Of a stretch of 64,000 bases of DNA, positions 46,010 through 54,574 are shown piece by piece. This stretch comes from Shimia gijangensis (GTDB lineage: Bacteria > Pseudomonadota > Alphaproteobacteria > Rhodobacterales > Rhodobacteraceae): contig NZ_FQZQ01000008.1 in the NCBI RefSeq assembly GCF_900142085.1, forward strand, positions 1 to 64,000, read 5' to 3'. The notes beneath the pieces are model-generated. The model was not told the DNA's origin. It worked only from the letters and a program-made list of their open reading frames with translations, and did no database searches. The first letter of the stretch is position 1, and each line of letters starts with the position of its first letter. The translations under genes and the position numbers were made by a program.

Positions 46010-47173
46010 ATGGCTGAACGCCTATCGCCCCGCGCGATCCTAGATAAACTTGTCTCTTTTCCTACTGTTAGCCATGACAGCAACCTTCCATTGATCGAAT
46101 GGGTCGATAATTATTTGACCAGTCATGGAATTGCCGCGCATCGCCATTACAACGAAGACAATGAAAAGGCTGCGATCTTTGCCCATGTCGGGCCGATGAT
46201 TGAAGGCGGCATTGTGATGTCAGGCCACACGGATGTTGTACCGATCGAAGGTCAACCATGGGGCACGGACCCCTATGAGGTGGTCGAAAAAGATGGCAAG
46301 CTGTTCGGACGCGGCACTTGCGACATGAAAGGGTTCGATGCGTTGGCGATCTGGGCCATGGTCGAAGGGCATTATGGCGTTCTCAAGCGCCCGTTGCAGA
46401 TCGCACTGAGTTACGACGAAGAGATCGGATGCGCCGGAGCGCCGCCATTGATCGACGCGATGGGGCCAATTGTGCCAAAGGCAAGTGCCGTTATCGTTGG
46501 CGAGCCATCGATGATGCAAGCCGTCACTGGTCACAAGGGCGGTTGTGGATTCCATGTGCATATGCGCGGCTTTGAAGTGCATTCATCACTCATGCACACT
46601 GGGGTGAATGCAATTATGTCCGGGGCCAAGCTGATTGAATGGGCCAACGACATGAACACGGCCAATATCGCACAAGAGCCCAGCGAAATTGATGCTGTGT
46701 TCGAACCGCCTTGGACCACGGTGCATGTCGGGACCATTTCGGGTGGCACGGCTCATAACATAACTGCACTAGATTGCCATTTTGGGCTCGATTTTCGCTG
46801 CGTTCCCGGCGAAAGTGCGGAAGACTGGAAAGCCCGCTTTCGCGCCAAAGTGGCCGAAGTTGAGACCGAAATGCAGGCCGTGCAGCCTTCGGCGCATATT
46901 GCGTTGGAAGAAATGTTCGATGTTCCTGCTCTGACACCAGAACAAGAAGGTGAGGCCGAAATGATCGTGCGCCGCCTGACTGGCGACAACGCCAAACGGG
47001 TGGTTAGTTATGGTACCGAGGCCGGGCATTTCCAGAACGCGGGCTATTCTGCCGTGATTTGCGGCCCAGGTGATATTGCGCAAGCCCATCAGCCGAATGA
47101 ATACCTGACCGTCGCCCAGTTCGAAGCAGGGCAGGCGTTTATGCAGCGATTGCTTGAATTGTTGAGAGGCTAA
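46010..47173 (+). CDS. argE: ArgE-like M20 deacylase (acetylornithine deacetylase family)
   Basis: This 387-residue di-zinc hydrolase of the M20A group has the metal-binding HTDVVP near 69-74, the bridging region GRGTCDMKGFDA, the catalytic Glu pair in SYDEEIGC and the C-terminal histidine segment. ArgE removes acetyl from N-acetylornithine. Its position inside a peptide-uptake operon suggests it may instead deacylate imported N-acyl amino acids. It is closely packed: 4 bases after the ATPase and 6 bases before the FAD oxidoreductase. Confidence 0.87.
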   Translation: MAERLSPRAILDKLVSFPTVSHDSNLPLIEWVDNYLTSHGIAAHRHYNEDNEKAAIFAHVGPMIEGGIVMSGHTDVVPIEGQPWGTDPYEVVEKDGKLFGRGTCDMKGFDALAIWAMVEGHYGVLKRPLQIALSYDEEIGCAGAPPLIDAMGPIVPKASAVIVGEPSMMQAVTGHKGGCGFHVHMRGFEVHSSLMHTGVNAIMSGAKLIEWANDMNTANIAQEPSEIDAVFEPPWTTVHVGTISGGTAHNITALDCHFGLDFRCVPGESAEDWKARFRAKVAEVETEMQAVQPSAHIALEEMFDVPALTPEQEGEAEMIVRRLTGDNAKRVVSYGTEAGHFQNAGYSAVICGPGDIAQAHQPNEYLTVAQFEAGQAFMQRLLELLRG

Positions 47174-47179
47174 ATCGCT

Positions 47180-48523
47180 ATGGCTGGTTTTCCGATCACG
47201 CTGACCAGTCCGGTCGAACATTGTGGTCCTTTGCCGAAAGAAGCCGACGTTGTTATCATCGGTGGCGGTGTGATTGGGGTCTCTGCTGCTTATTACCTTG
47301 CAAAAAAGGGTCTGAAACCAGTCGTCCTGGAAAAGGGGCGTATCGCGGGCGAGCAATCGGCGCGCAATTGGGGGTGGATTCGCCAGCAGGGCCGCGATCT
47401 GGCAGAATTGCCGATCATGATTGAGGCCAATCGCCTTTGGGCAGATATTGCTGAAGAGGTCGAACAAGACATTGGCCTGACCACCTGCGGTCTAACTTAT
47501 TTTTCCGAAAGCGATGCAGAAACCGCATCTTACGAAGAATGGCTGGCCAAGGCCGTCCCGATGGGGGTGGATAGCCACCTTTTGTCTTCCAAAGAACTGG
47601 CCGAACTGATCCCCGGCATGACCCGAACGTATTCCGCTGCTTTGCACACGCCCTCGGACATGAAGGCCGAACCGTGGGTGGCTGTGCCAGCATTGGCGCG
47701 CGCTGCGGTTAAAGCTGGTGCGGAGATTGTCGAAAACTGTGCGGCACGAACCTTGGATCGATCTGCCGGACGGGTGAGCGGCGTTGTCACGGAGCAAGGT
47801 CTGATCAAAGCGCCTCAGGTAATTGTCGCGGGCGGTGCATGGTCCGCCCTGTTTTTGCGCAACGAAGGGGTGAACATCCCACAGTTGTCTGTGCGTGCCA
47901 CGGTTGCGACAACCGAAGCCTTGCCTGATGTGTTTCAGGGGGGAGCCGTAAGTGCGCGCCTAGCATTTCGACGACGTCAGGATGGAGGCTATACGTTGGC
48001 TTCGGCAGGCTATCACGAGATTTTTGTTGGCCCAGACGCATTGCGTCATACACCCAAATACTTACGCCAAGCGCTACGTGATCCGCTTTCTCGCGCCTAT
48101 CGTCCAGTGGCTCCAAAAGGGTTTCCTGATGGTTGGGGTACGGCGCGTCGCTGGGCTGGGGACGTGACGTCTCCTTTTGAGAAATTGCGTATTCTTGACC
48201 CAGCGCCGCATACCGGCAAGGTCGAAGAGATACGCAAGGCCTTTGCTTCGTTGTTGCCCATCGTCGGAGAGGTCAAAATCGCCGCCAGTTGGGCGGGGAT
48301 GATCGACACTATGCCCGATGTCGTTCCAGTGGTGGATCAGGCCCCGATTGAAGGCCTGAGCGTCTGCACCGGCATGTGTGGTCATGGTTTTGGTATCGGT
48401 CCAGCCTTTGGGCGGATCATGTCGGATATGGTAAGTGGCGGTGACATTGGTCACAATTTATCGCGCTTTCGGTTTTCGCGATTTTCGGATGGGTCAAAGC
48501 TTGAATTGGGGCCAGACCTATAG
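47180..48523 (+). CDS. FAD-dependent amino-acid oxidoreductase (DadA/DAO-like)
   Basis: This 447-residue member of the DAO superfamily has the FAD motif VIIGGGVIGVSAAYYLAKKG near 24-43, followed by GEQSARNWGWIRQQGRD, a signature shared with D-amino acid dehydrogenase-like proteins. The C-terminal GMCGHGFGIGPAFGR binds the flavin again. It probably oxidises an amine of an amino acid, perhaps a D-residue freed by its neighbours. The exact substrate is not known. It is in a five-gene plus-strand operon. Confidence 0.85.
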   Translation: MAGFPITLTSPVEHCGPLPKEADVVIIGGGVIGVSAAYYLAKKGLKPVVLEKGRIAGEQSARNWGWIRQQGRDLAELPIMIEANRLWADIAEEVEQDIGLTTCGLTYFSESDAETASYEEWLAKAVPMGVDSHLLSSKELAELIPGMTRTYSAALHTPSDMKAEPWVAVPALARAAVKAGAEIVENCAARTLDRSAGRVSGVVTEQGLIKAPQVIVAGGAWSALFLRNEGVNIPQLSVRATVATTEALPDVFQGGAVSARLAFRRRQDGGYTLASAGYHEIFVGPDALRHTPKYLRQALRDPLSRAYRPVAPKGFPDGWGTARRWAGDVTSPFEKLRILDPAPHTGKVEEIRKAFASLLPIVGEVKIAASWAGMIDTMPDVVPVVDQAPIEGLSVCTGMCGHGFGIGPAFGRIMSDMVSGGDIGHNLSRFRFSRFSDGSKLELGPDL

Positions 48524-48549
48524 GTTTTGAAATTCTTGAGGGATAAGAA

Positions 48550-49716
48550 ATGCCAACCAAAAACAGCTTTGCAGAAATGCACGATGAGATCACCGGATGG
48601 CGTCGCCACCTACACGAAAACCCGGAACTTCAATTTGACGTTCACGAAACCGCTGCGTTTGTACAAAAGCGCCTGAAAGAGTTCGGCGTTGACGAAATCA
48701 CACCCGGCATAGGCCGGACCGGAGTTGTGGCCGTTATCAAAGGTCGTCAGGACACCAAAGGGCGTGTCATAGGACTGCGCGCAGATATGGACGCGTTGCC
48801 AATCCATGAGGCAACGGGGCTGGACTACGCGTCGAAAACAGATGGAAAGATGCATGCCTGCGGCCACGATGGCCACACGGCCATGTTGCTTGGCGCGGCC
48901 AAATATCTGTCAGAGACCCGCAACTTTGATGGCACCGCTGTGTTGATCTTTCAGCCGGCCGAAGAAGGCGGTGGTGGCGGCAAAGAGATGTGCGACGACG
49001 GTATGATGGATCGTTGGAACATTCAGGAAGTCTATGGCCTGCACAATATGCCGGGGTTTCCGGTGGGCCAGTTCGCCATTCGCTCTGGTGCCTTGCTGGC
49101 ATCTGCCGATGAGTTTGAGATCGTCGTGACTGGCAAAGGTGGCCATGCCGCAGCCCCTCACGAGGCCGTGGATGCGACGTTGGCTGCCTCTCAGATTGTG
49201 GTAACACTGCAGTCGGTTGTGGCACGTAGTGTGAACCCGATCCACCGGGTTGTGGTAACGGTTGGGACGTTTGAGACAGACAGTGCCGCGTCCAATATCA
49301 TCGCGCATACGGTTCGGATGAAGGGCACGGTGCGTACGCTGGATCCCGAAAACCGAGAGCTGGCAGAGGAACGTATCCGCCGTGTCGCCGAAGATACAGC
49401 ATCGGCATTTGGCGCAAAAGCCGAGATGACCTGGACGGTAGGATATCCGGCGACAATCAACCACGAGGCCGAGACAGTCTATGCTGCTGAAGCTGCGCGC
49501 GCTGTGTCAGGGGATGTGATCGACAATGTCGATCCGATTATGCCTGCCGAGGATTTCTCGTTCATGCTTGAAGAGCGCCCCGGAGCCTATATCTTTCTTG
49601 GAAATGGCGACACAATGATGTGTCACCATCCCGAATACAACTTTGATGATGATGCGATCCCTGCTGGGTGTAGCTGGTTTGCAGAGATGGTCGAACGCCG
49701 CATGGCGCTGGACTGA
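48550..49716 (+). CDS. M20D amidohydrolase, copy 1 (hippurate hydrolase-like)
   Basis: This 388-residue metal-dependent amidohydrolase has the binuclear-site motif C104-G-H-D-G-H109, the Glu pair E138-E139 in PAEEGGGGG, HNMPG, and a C-terminal metal His in MCHHPEYNFDDDAIPAG. Family members split N-acyl amino acids such as hippurate or N-acetyl amino acids. It is closely related to the next gene, 28 bases downstream. The two differ most in the dimerisation domain (about 180-300), which often shapes substrate choice. Confidence 0.9.
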   Translation: MPTKNSFAEMHDEITGWRRHLHENPELQFDVHETAAFVQKRLKEFGVDEITPGIGRTGVVAVIKGRQDTKGRVIGLRADMDALPIHEATGLDYASKTDGKMHACGHDGHTAMLLGAAKYLSETRNFDGTAVLIFQPAEEGGGGGKEMCDDGMMDRWNIQEVYGLHNMPGFPVGQFAIRSGALLASADEFEIVVTGKGGHAAAPHEAVDATLAASQIVVTLQSVVARSVNPIHRVVVTVGTFETDSAASNIIAHTVRMKGTVRTLDPENRELAEERIRRVAEDTASAFGAKAEMTWTVGYPATINHEAETVYAAEAARAVSGDVIDNVDPIMPAEDFSFMLEERPGAYIFLGNGDTMMCHHPEYNFDDDAIPAGCSWFAEMVERRMALD

Positions 49717-49744
49717 AAATTATTCCTTTGAGGAGCGAGACGAG

Positions 49745-50908
49745 ATGCCCGTAAAGAACCGATTTGCCGAGTTGCAGTCCGAAATCACCGAATGGCGCCG
49801 CGATATTCACGCCCATCCTGAAATTCTGTTTGAAACCCATCGTACCAGTGCTTTGGTCGCTGAAAAGCTAGGGGAATTTGGCTGCGACGAAGTGGTGACA
49901 GGCATTGGTCGGACCGGTGTTGTGGGCGTGATTAAGGGTAAATCCACCGGTTCAGGAAAAGTGATCGCATTGCGCGCCGACATGGATGCGCTGCCGATCC
50001 ATGAAGCCACCGGATTGGGCTATGCGTCAAAAACCGATGGAGCCATGCACGCCTGTGGTCACGACGGACACACAGCGATGTTGTTGGGAGCGGCGAAATA
50101 CTTGTCCGAAACCCGCAATTTCGACGGTACGGTTGTGCTGATCTTTCAGCCCGCCGAAGAAGGCGGCGGCGGCGGCAAGGAAATGTGCGATGACGGCATG
50201 ATGGATCGCTGGGGCATTCAGGAAGTTTACGGAATGCACAACTGGCCGGGCAGGCCTGTGGGATCATTCTCGATCCGTCCAGGCGCGTTTTTTGCCGCGA
50301 CCGATACGTTCGAGATCGAATTCGAAGGCAAGGGTGGCCACGCTGCCAAGCCCAATGAAACTGTCGATACCACTGTGATGGCGTCGCAAGCTGTGATCGC
50401 GATGCAGTCGATTGTCAGCCGCAACGCCGACCCAGTCGATCAGATCGTAGTATCGGTTACGTCTTTTGAAACCTCTTCCAACGCGTTCAATGTGATCCCG
50501 CAAAAAGTGCAGCTGAAAGGCACCGTGCGGACCATGAGCCACGCCATGCGAGATCTTGCAGAGACACGCATCAAAGAGGTTTGCACCGGCATTGCCTCAA
50601 CTTTTGGCGGCTCCGTGGCAGTGAACTATCTCCGCGGCTATCCGGTCATGGTGAATTCGGACCAGCAAACCGAATTTGCCGCAGAAGTGGCCAAATCAGT
50701 GAGCGGAGCTTGTGATGACGCCCCATTGGTCATGGGGGGCGAGGATTTCGCCTTTATGCTTGAAGAGCGCCCCGGCGCCTACATCCTTGTGGGCAATGGT
50801 GACACTGCGATGGTCCACCATCCCGAGTACAACTTTAATGACGAAGCCATCCCGGCGGGGTGCAGCTGGTGGGCGGAAATTGCCGAACAACGGATGCCTG
50901 CGGGCTAA
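49745..50908 (+). CDS. M20D amidohydrolase, copy 2 (tandem paralogue)
   Basis: This 387-residue paralogue of the preceding gene has identical catalytic motifs at the same residue numbers (C104-G-H-D-G-H109, Glu pair 138-139, C-terminal MVHHPEYNFNDEAIPAG). The block around residues 82-165 is almost identical in protein but has many silent base differences, so the duplication is old and under selection. GAGGAGCGAGACGAG precedes the Met at 49745; the frame opens further upstream inside copy 1. A probable terminator follows. Confidence 0.9.
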   Translation: MPVKNRFAELQSEITEWRRDIHAHPEILFETHRTSALVAEKLGEFGCDEVVTGIGRTGVVGVIKGKSTGSGKVIALRADMDALPIHEATGLGYASKTDGAMHACGHDGHTAMLLGAAKYLSETRNFDGTVVLIFQPAEEGGGGGKEMCDDGMMDRWGIQEVYGMHNWPGRPVGSFSIRPGAFFAATDTFEIEFEGKGGHAAKPNETVDTTVMASQAVIAMQSIVSRNADPVDQIVVSVTSFETSSNAFNVIPQKVQLKGTVRTMSHAMRDLAETRIKEVCTGIASTFGGSVAVNYLRGYPVMVNSDQQTEFAAEVAKSVSGACDDAPLVMGGEDFAFMLEERPGAYILVGNGDTAMVHHPEYNFNDEAIPAGCSWWAEIAEQRMPAG

Positions 50909-50926
50909 TCCGAGCGCTATTGAGAG

Positions 50927-50970
50927 GCGTTGTCCCTCAAGCTGGCTTTGCAATATGGCAACGCTTATTT
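50927..50970 (+). terminator. Probable terminator of the peptide-hydrolysis operon
   Basis: GCGTTG (50927-50932) pairs with CAACGC (50959-50964), extended by CC/GG after a bulged T. TTATTT follows. The inner part resembles a short intergenic repeat also seen near 25060. Confidence 0.45.
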
Positions 50971-51050
50971 CAGGATGATTTAGGCCAGATGACGGCTTGA
51001 GACTTTACCCTGCAATAGGATAGGGCGGGTGCAAGCAAGGGAGCATATCG

Positions 51051-51524
51051 ATGACGGATGAAATTCTGGCAACAGTGAGCGCCTCTGCTCCGCGCCGCTG
51101 GCTTGGGGTCGGAGTCATGGCGCTTTTGGGGGCGTTATTGCTTTATGTGGCGTTTGCAATCCCACCCGGTAAATTCTTGTGGCAAGCCTTTCTTGTGGTG
51201 TTGGGGCTGGCTGCTCTAGCTTTGGCTGAGAAAACGCGCAGGGCTACTGAACGTGTTATTGAACTCACTGCCGAAGGCTTGCGCGATAGTGCTGGCGAAA
51301 TGGTGGCCTCGATTGAACAGATTGACCGGATAGAACGCGGCACCTTTGCGATGAAGCCGTCAAACGGATTTTTGGTCCGCCTAAAAACGCCAAGGGCCCG
51401 GCGCTGGTTGCCGGGCCTCTGGTGGGCCACGGGGCGCCGGGTTGGGATTGGCGGTGTGACGCCAGGATCTCAGACCAAATTCATGGCGCAGATGTTGGAA
51501 GCGATGCTTGCTGAAAGAAACTAA
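51051..51524 (+). CDS. Membrane protein of unknown function
   Basis: This 157-residue protein has two hydrophobic helices (about 18-37 and 42-60), then a soluble domain with alternating strands (VIELTAEGLRDSAGEMV, EQIDRIERGTF, FLVRLKTPRARRWLPG) that looks like a small PH-like fold. I do not recognise a named family. Its stop overlaps that of the convergent TadE-like gene by 4 bases. It has no evident link with the pilus genes beyond position. Confidence 0.72.
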   Translation: MTDEILATVSASAPRRWLGVGVMALLGALLLYVAFAIPPGKFLWQAFLVVLGLAALALAEKTRRATERVIELTAEGLRDSAGEMVASIEQIDRIERGTFAMKPSNGFLVRLKTPRARRWLPGLWWATGRRVGIGGVTPGSQTKFMAQMLEAMLAERN

Positions 51525-52084
51525 GAATTTCCCAACTCTCTATCCCACACCAATTGGGATGCAAAGCGAGGACGGGTAAATACAAAAGTCGTCAAGTTCT
51601 GGTCACCGAGACCAACGTTTAGACTTGGTTCGTAAGTGGATTTTGTTTCCACCAAAATAAGCGTTTCTCCATCCACCATTTCCGGCAGCTTCGCAACGAT
51701 CTCAGGCAATTCGGATTCATTTAGTGGTTCAATATTGCCCTGCGCATTCGACCACTCCATTTCGTATTGCTCTCTTACGCGGCTGTACGAAATAACTGTT
51801 GTGCGAAGGCCAGATGCCGAATCTGATTCCGCGAGCAGATCAAAAAGACTTTTGGCACTCGCCATGTAGGTCTCTGTTATTGCGCCAGTTTCCCTGGAAA
51901 ACATATCCGATACTACAAAGGCGGCTTTTTCGGTCAAAGCACGTGTCCGGTAGGCATCAAAGAACACCCACATCGCAATAAAAGACCACAGCAATAAAGG
52001 TAGGATTATGGCGGCTTCGACGGAAACGGAACCCGACACATCACGAGAGAATCTGCGGCGAAATTTCAGGAGTTTCTTGAACAT
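51521..52084 (-). CDS. TadE/TadG-like pseudopilin protein (distal copy)
   Basis: This 187-residue protein begins with a basic stretch, then SGSVSVEAAIILPLLLWSFIAMW, a single N-terminal helix with the TadE-type Glu, and continues as a soluble domain. Proteins of this type are minor pseudopilins of Tad (Flp) secretion-pilus machines. It is third in a three-gene minus-strand operon, 2 bases after the previous gene. It has no cysteine in its exported part, unlike its neighbour. Confidence 0.85.
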   Translation of the reverse strand: MFKKLLKFRRRFSRDVSGSVSVEAAIILPLLLWSFIAMWVFFDAYRTRALTEKAAFVVSDMFSRETGAITETYMASAKSLFDLLAESDSASGLRTTVISYSRVREQYEMEWSNAQGNIEPLNESELPEIVAKLPEMVDGETLILVETKSTYEPSLNVGLGDQNLTTFVFTRPRFASQLVWDRELGNS

Positions 52085-52086
52085 AA

Positions 52087-52623
52087 CTACGAGGGCTCCT
52101 GTACAAATGCAGAAATTGCAACGATCGCAACGTCGCCGGAACTGTCACGCTGCATCAACGAGCTCATTCCAATATTTTCGAACAAAGTTTCATACTTAGC
52201 GCAAATCCGTACAACCATCAGATCGTTATCCATACCATTGTGGAACGTTGTAACGGGATCAACTTCTTCGGCACGGTTGGTACATGTCGTCGTTTCTGCA
52301 ATATCGTACCAAGCCCGAGGGTCGATGTTGTAAAGCTCGATTGCGATGTTGTTTTGGCAGCCTGGGATTGCACCGGTTTCATCGCAGATCATGGTTTTGA
52401 GTTCTTCGTGTGTCGGAGAGTTACCCGTTGACAGACGTACGTCTCGGACTACGACATCCAAAGCGCGCTCTACCAATGCTGATTTAATTGTGAACACGCC
52501 AAGCTCGATCGAAGATAACATAATGAAAATGAAAACCGGGAAAAGGATCACAAACTCAATCGTGGCATTTCCTGTCTCGGATTTACGAAGGCTTTTCAGC
52601 CAATGTTTGATCGTTGTTTTCAT
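52087..52623 (-). CDS. TadE-like pseudopilin protein (middle copy)
   Basis: This 178-residue protein has the TadE motif GNATIEFVILFPVFIFIML in its N-terminal helix (about 18-37) and a cysteine-containing exported domain (MICDETGAIPGC, TTTCTNR, RICAKYE) likely to form disulfides. Its start overlaps the stop of the TadG-like gene by 4 bases. It would be processed by the TadV-type prepilin peptidase, which is not in this window. Confidence 0.87.
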   Translation of the reverse strand: MKTTIKHWLKSLRKSETGNATIEFVILFPVFIFIMLSSIELGVFTIKSALVERALDVVVRDVRLSTGNSPTHEELKTMICDETGAIPGCQNNIAIELYNIDPRAWYDIAETTTCTNRAEEVDPVTTFHNGMDNDLMVVRICAKYETLFENIGMSSLMQRDSSGDVAIVAISAFVQEPS

Positions 52624-54260
52624 TGTGTCAGCTTCAATTGTCTGATGGATACAGAGATTGCGTCAAACGCATCCCCAATTTCAGCGCCATCCGCCTCAAA
52701 GAAATGGTTCGGCGTGCTGGCACATCTTTCCAGAACCCTTTTCCCCTGTCTCGGAGCCTCAAAACCGATAGAATAGACAAATATTCCTTCGTCTTTTGCT
52801 GCGTCGCAAATGTGATTTGTAAACTGGTTCTTTGCTGCGGTTTCGAGTTTTGAGAAAGCCGACGTTACCCAGTCGGCCCACGCGCTGGAGGTGAACTCGT
52901 AATTGTATTCTGCGTTCCACTTCAGCGAGACTTGATTGAAAAGCTCTGGATAGGTTAGTCGAACTGCTGTTCCATCTTCAGTTTGTGTTGCACAGTTTTC
53001 AATTCCGTTACTATCAGTGCTGCAAGCCTGATGTGTTCCATTCCCATAGGGATGGTCATTCCATGAGTCGTCGTGGGGCCAATAGTACATAGGCGTACCA
53101 TTTGAATGGTAGACGGAATACTTGCCTTCTTCGGCGTTGTACCAGACGTCTGAGTTGCCTTCGCGCAACGATGGATTCAGCATATATTGATCCGTGTTGT
53201 AGCCATCGGACATCACAATAGCGATCTTGAGTACGTCAGTATTGCTGTACTCGACGGGCCTATTGCTGAAATCTCCGCTGACCAATCCCTGGTCTATCAA
53301 TCCGCCAATCGCAATACGGCTGCTCGGATCAAGTAACGCGACGCCCCACTTCATACCCATATCAATGGAAGTGTTGCCTCCGGCGCTCATACCATTGATG
53401 TAAGCTTGCAGGGTACTAATGTTGTTCTGAAATGGCAGGATCGCACTGCTTGCACGCACTGGGCATACCGGACTTGAGATAGTGCCTTCGCTATACGACC
53501 AAGGATCAAAATGCCCGGTTCTATCTAGTGGATCTGTCAGGTCGATATCCGATTTGCTGAACTGATCTGCAACAAAATCAACACAATGAGAGTAATTGTG
53601 TTCCGTTGAAATGTTGTACTGGTCCAGCAGTTCTTCTCCTGCGTTCACCTGAGTAGCGTAAGGAATGATCGAAATAGACACCGATCCTAAATCAGCCTCG
53701 CTAAGCACGTCAGAAACAAACTGATTGGCCGCTGTCTTAAGGTGACCCAAGCGGCCATATGATCCCATCGACCCAGAAATATCCAAAATGAGGGAGATCT
53801 CCACAGCACCAATGCTTTCTTCCGCGATGCCGCTGGCTGATACTGACAGGGTGTCAATGCCAAACATTTTCATGAAATTAGTTGAAACCGGGCGAGAAGC
53901 GCTGGCTTGTACACGCCTCATGTTGATGCCGTCTTCAATTTCAACAGAAGCAAGGTACTCTTCCATTTGTGATTTGTTGAAGTAGTCTTGTACGACATCC
54001 CGGGGCGCGCGCTCCTGTTCCAAATCAGCCGCTGCCAAAATGGAACGGTCAATTGTGTGCTGCAAACGGGTGCGTTTCATTTCGGAACGCATGATGTCGA
54101 TGCCGATGCCACCGATCATAACAATGATTAGGAACAGGAAGACCGCGAAACCGACAATGGCGCCGCTTTCGTCACTCGCGAAATTCCGCAACCAACCGCG
54201 ACGATATGCTCGCAAGGATTGCTGCATTTTTCCTGTCAGGTCTTTTCTAAACAGAGGCAT
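52620..54260 (-). CDS. tadG: TadG-like protein with von Willebrand A domain
   Basis: This 546-residue protein has a membrane helix at about 33-55 (GAIVGFAVFLFLIIVMIGG) and then a long exported part. A vWA domain starts near 153 with the metal-site motif DISGSMG (D160, S162, S164). The C-terminal half contains several cysteines and ends with the SIGFEAP...RVLERCAS segment typical of TadG. TadG proteins assist Flp pilus assembly or anchoring. It is first in the operon; upstream is a 314-base divergent region. Confidence 0.9.
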   Translation of the reverse strand: MPLFRKDLTGKMQQSLRAYRRGWLRNFASDESGAIVGFAVFLFLIIVMIGGIGIDIMRSEMKRTRLQHTIDRSILAAADLEQERAPRDVVQDYFNKSQMEEYLASVEIEDGINMRRVQASASRPVSTNFMKMFGIDTLSVSASGIAEESIGAVEISLILDISGSMGSYGRLGHLKTAANQFVSDVLSEADLGSVSISIIPYATQVNAGEELLDQYNISTEHNYSHCVDFVADQFSKSDIDLTDPLDRTGHFDPWSYSEGTISSPVCPVRASSAILPFQNNISTLQAYINGMSAGGNTSIDMGMKWGVALLDPSSRIAIGGLIDQGLVSGDFSNRPVEYSNTDVLKIAIVMSDGYNTDQYMLNPSLREGNSDVWYNAEEGKYSVYHSNGTPMYYWPHDDSWNDHPYGNGTHQACSTDSNGIENCATQTEDGTAVRLTYPELFNQVSLKWNAEYNYEFTSSAWADWVTSAFSKLETAAKNQFTNHICDAAKDEGIFVYSIGFEAPRQGKRVLERCASTPNHFFEADGAEIGDAFDAISVSIRQLKLTQ

Positions 54261-54574
54261 TTTTTTTCACCTTTTAGCTCAAAGCGACTTTGGGAAATGC
54301 TTTTGCCAAACCCACTGCGCCACGATCTTTATGACTCTGAAATACGGCGAAACTAGGGCGGAAAATGTCCTGAAGTGGGGGGTTTTTGGATAATTAACAG
54401 TGACTTGTGAACAATAAGGTTGTGCAGAACGGAACTGTTTACAAATTGGAAAATCAGTAAAAAGGGAAGCCGTGCGGGCAAAAAATTACTCGCCAGTTAA
54501 AGAAAACCCGTCATAGTGTGCCTAATAATTGTGCAAACATGATGAGTCGCAATTGATCCATTGAGAGGAACAAA
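54261..54574. other. 314-base divergent region between tadG-like gene and gdhA
   Basis: No gene is supported. It is AT-rich relative to its surroundings and must hold the promoters of the minus-strand pilus operon and of gdhA. GAGAGGAA lies just before the gdhA start. I see no strong inverted repeat or clear sigma-70 pair; several A or T runs occur (54264-54272, 54482-54488). Confidence 0.5.
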
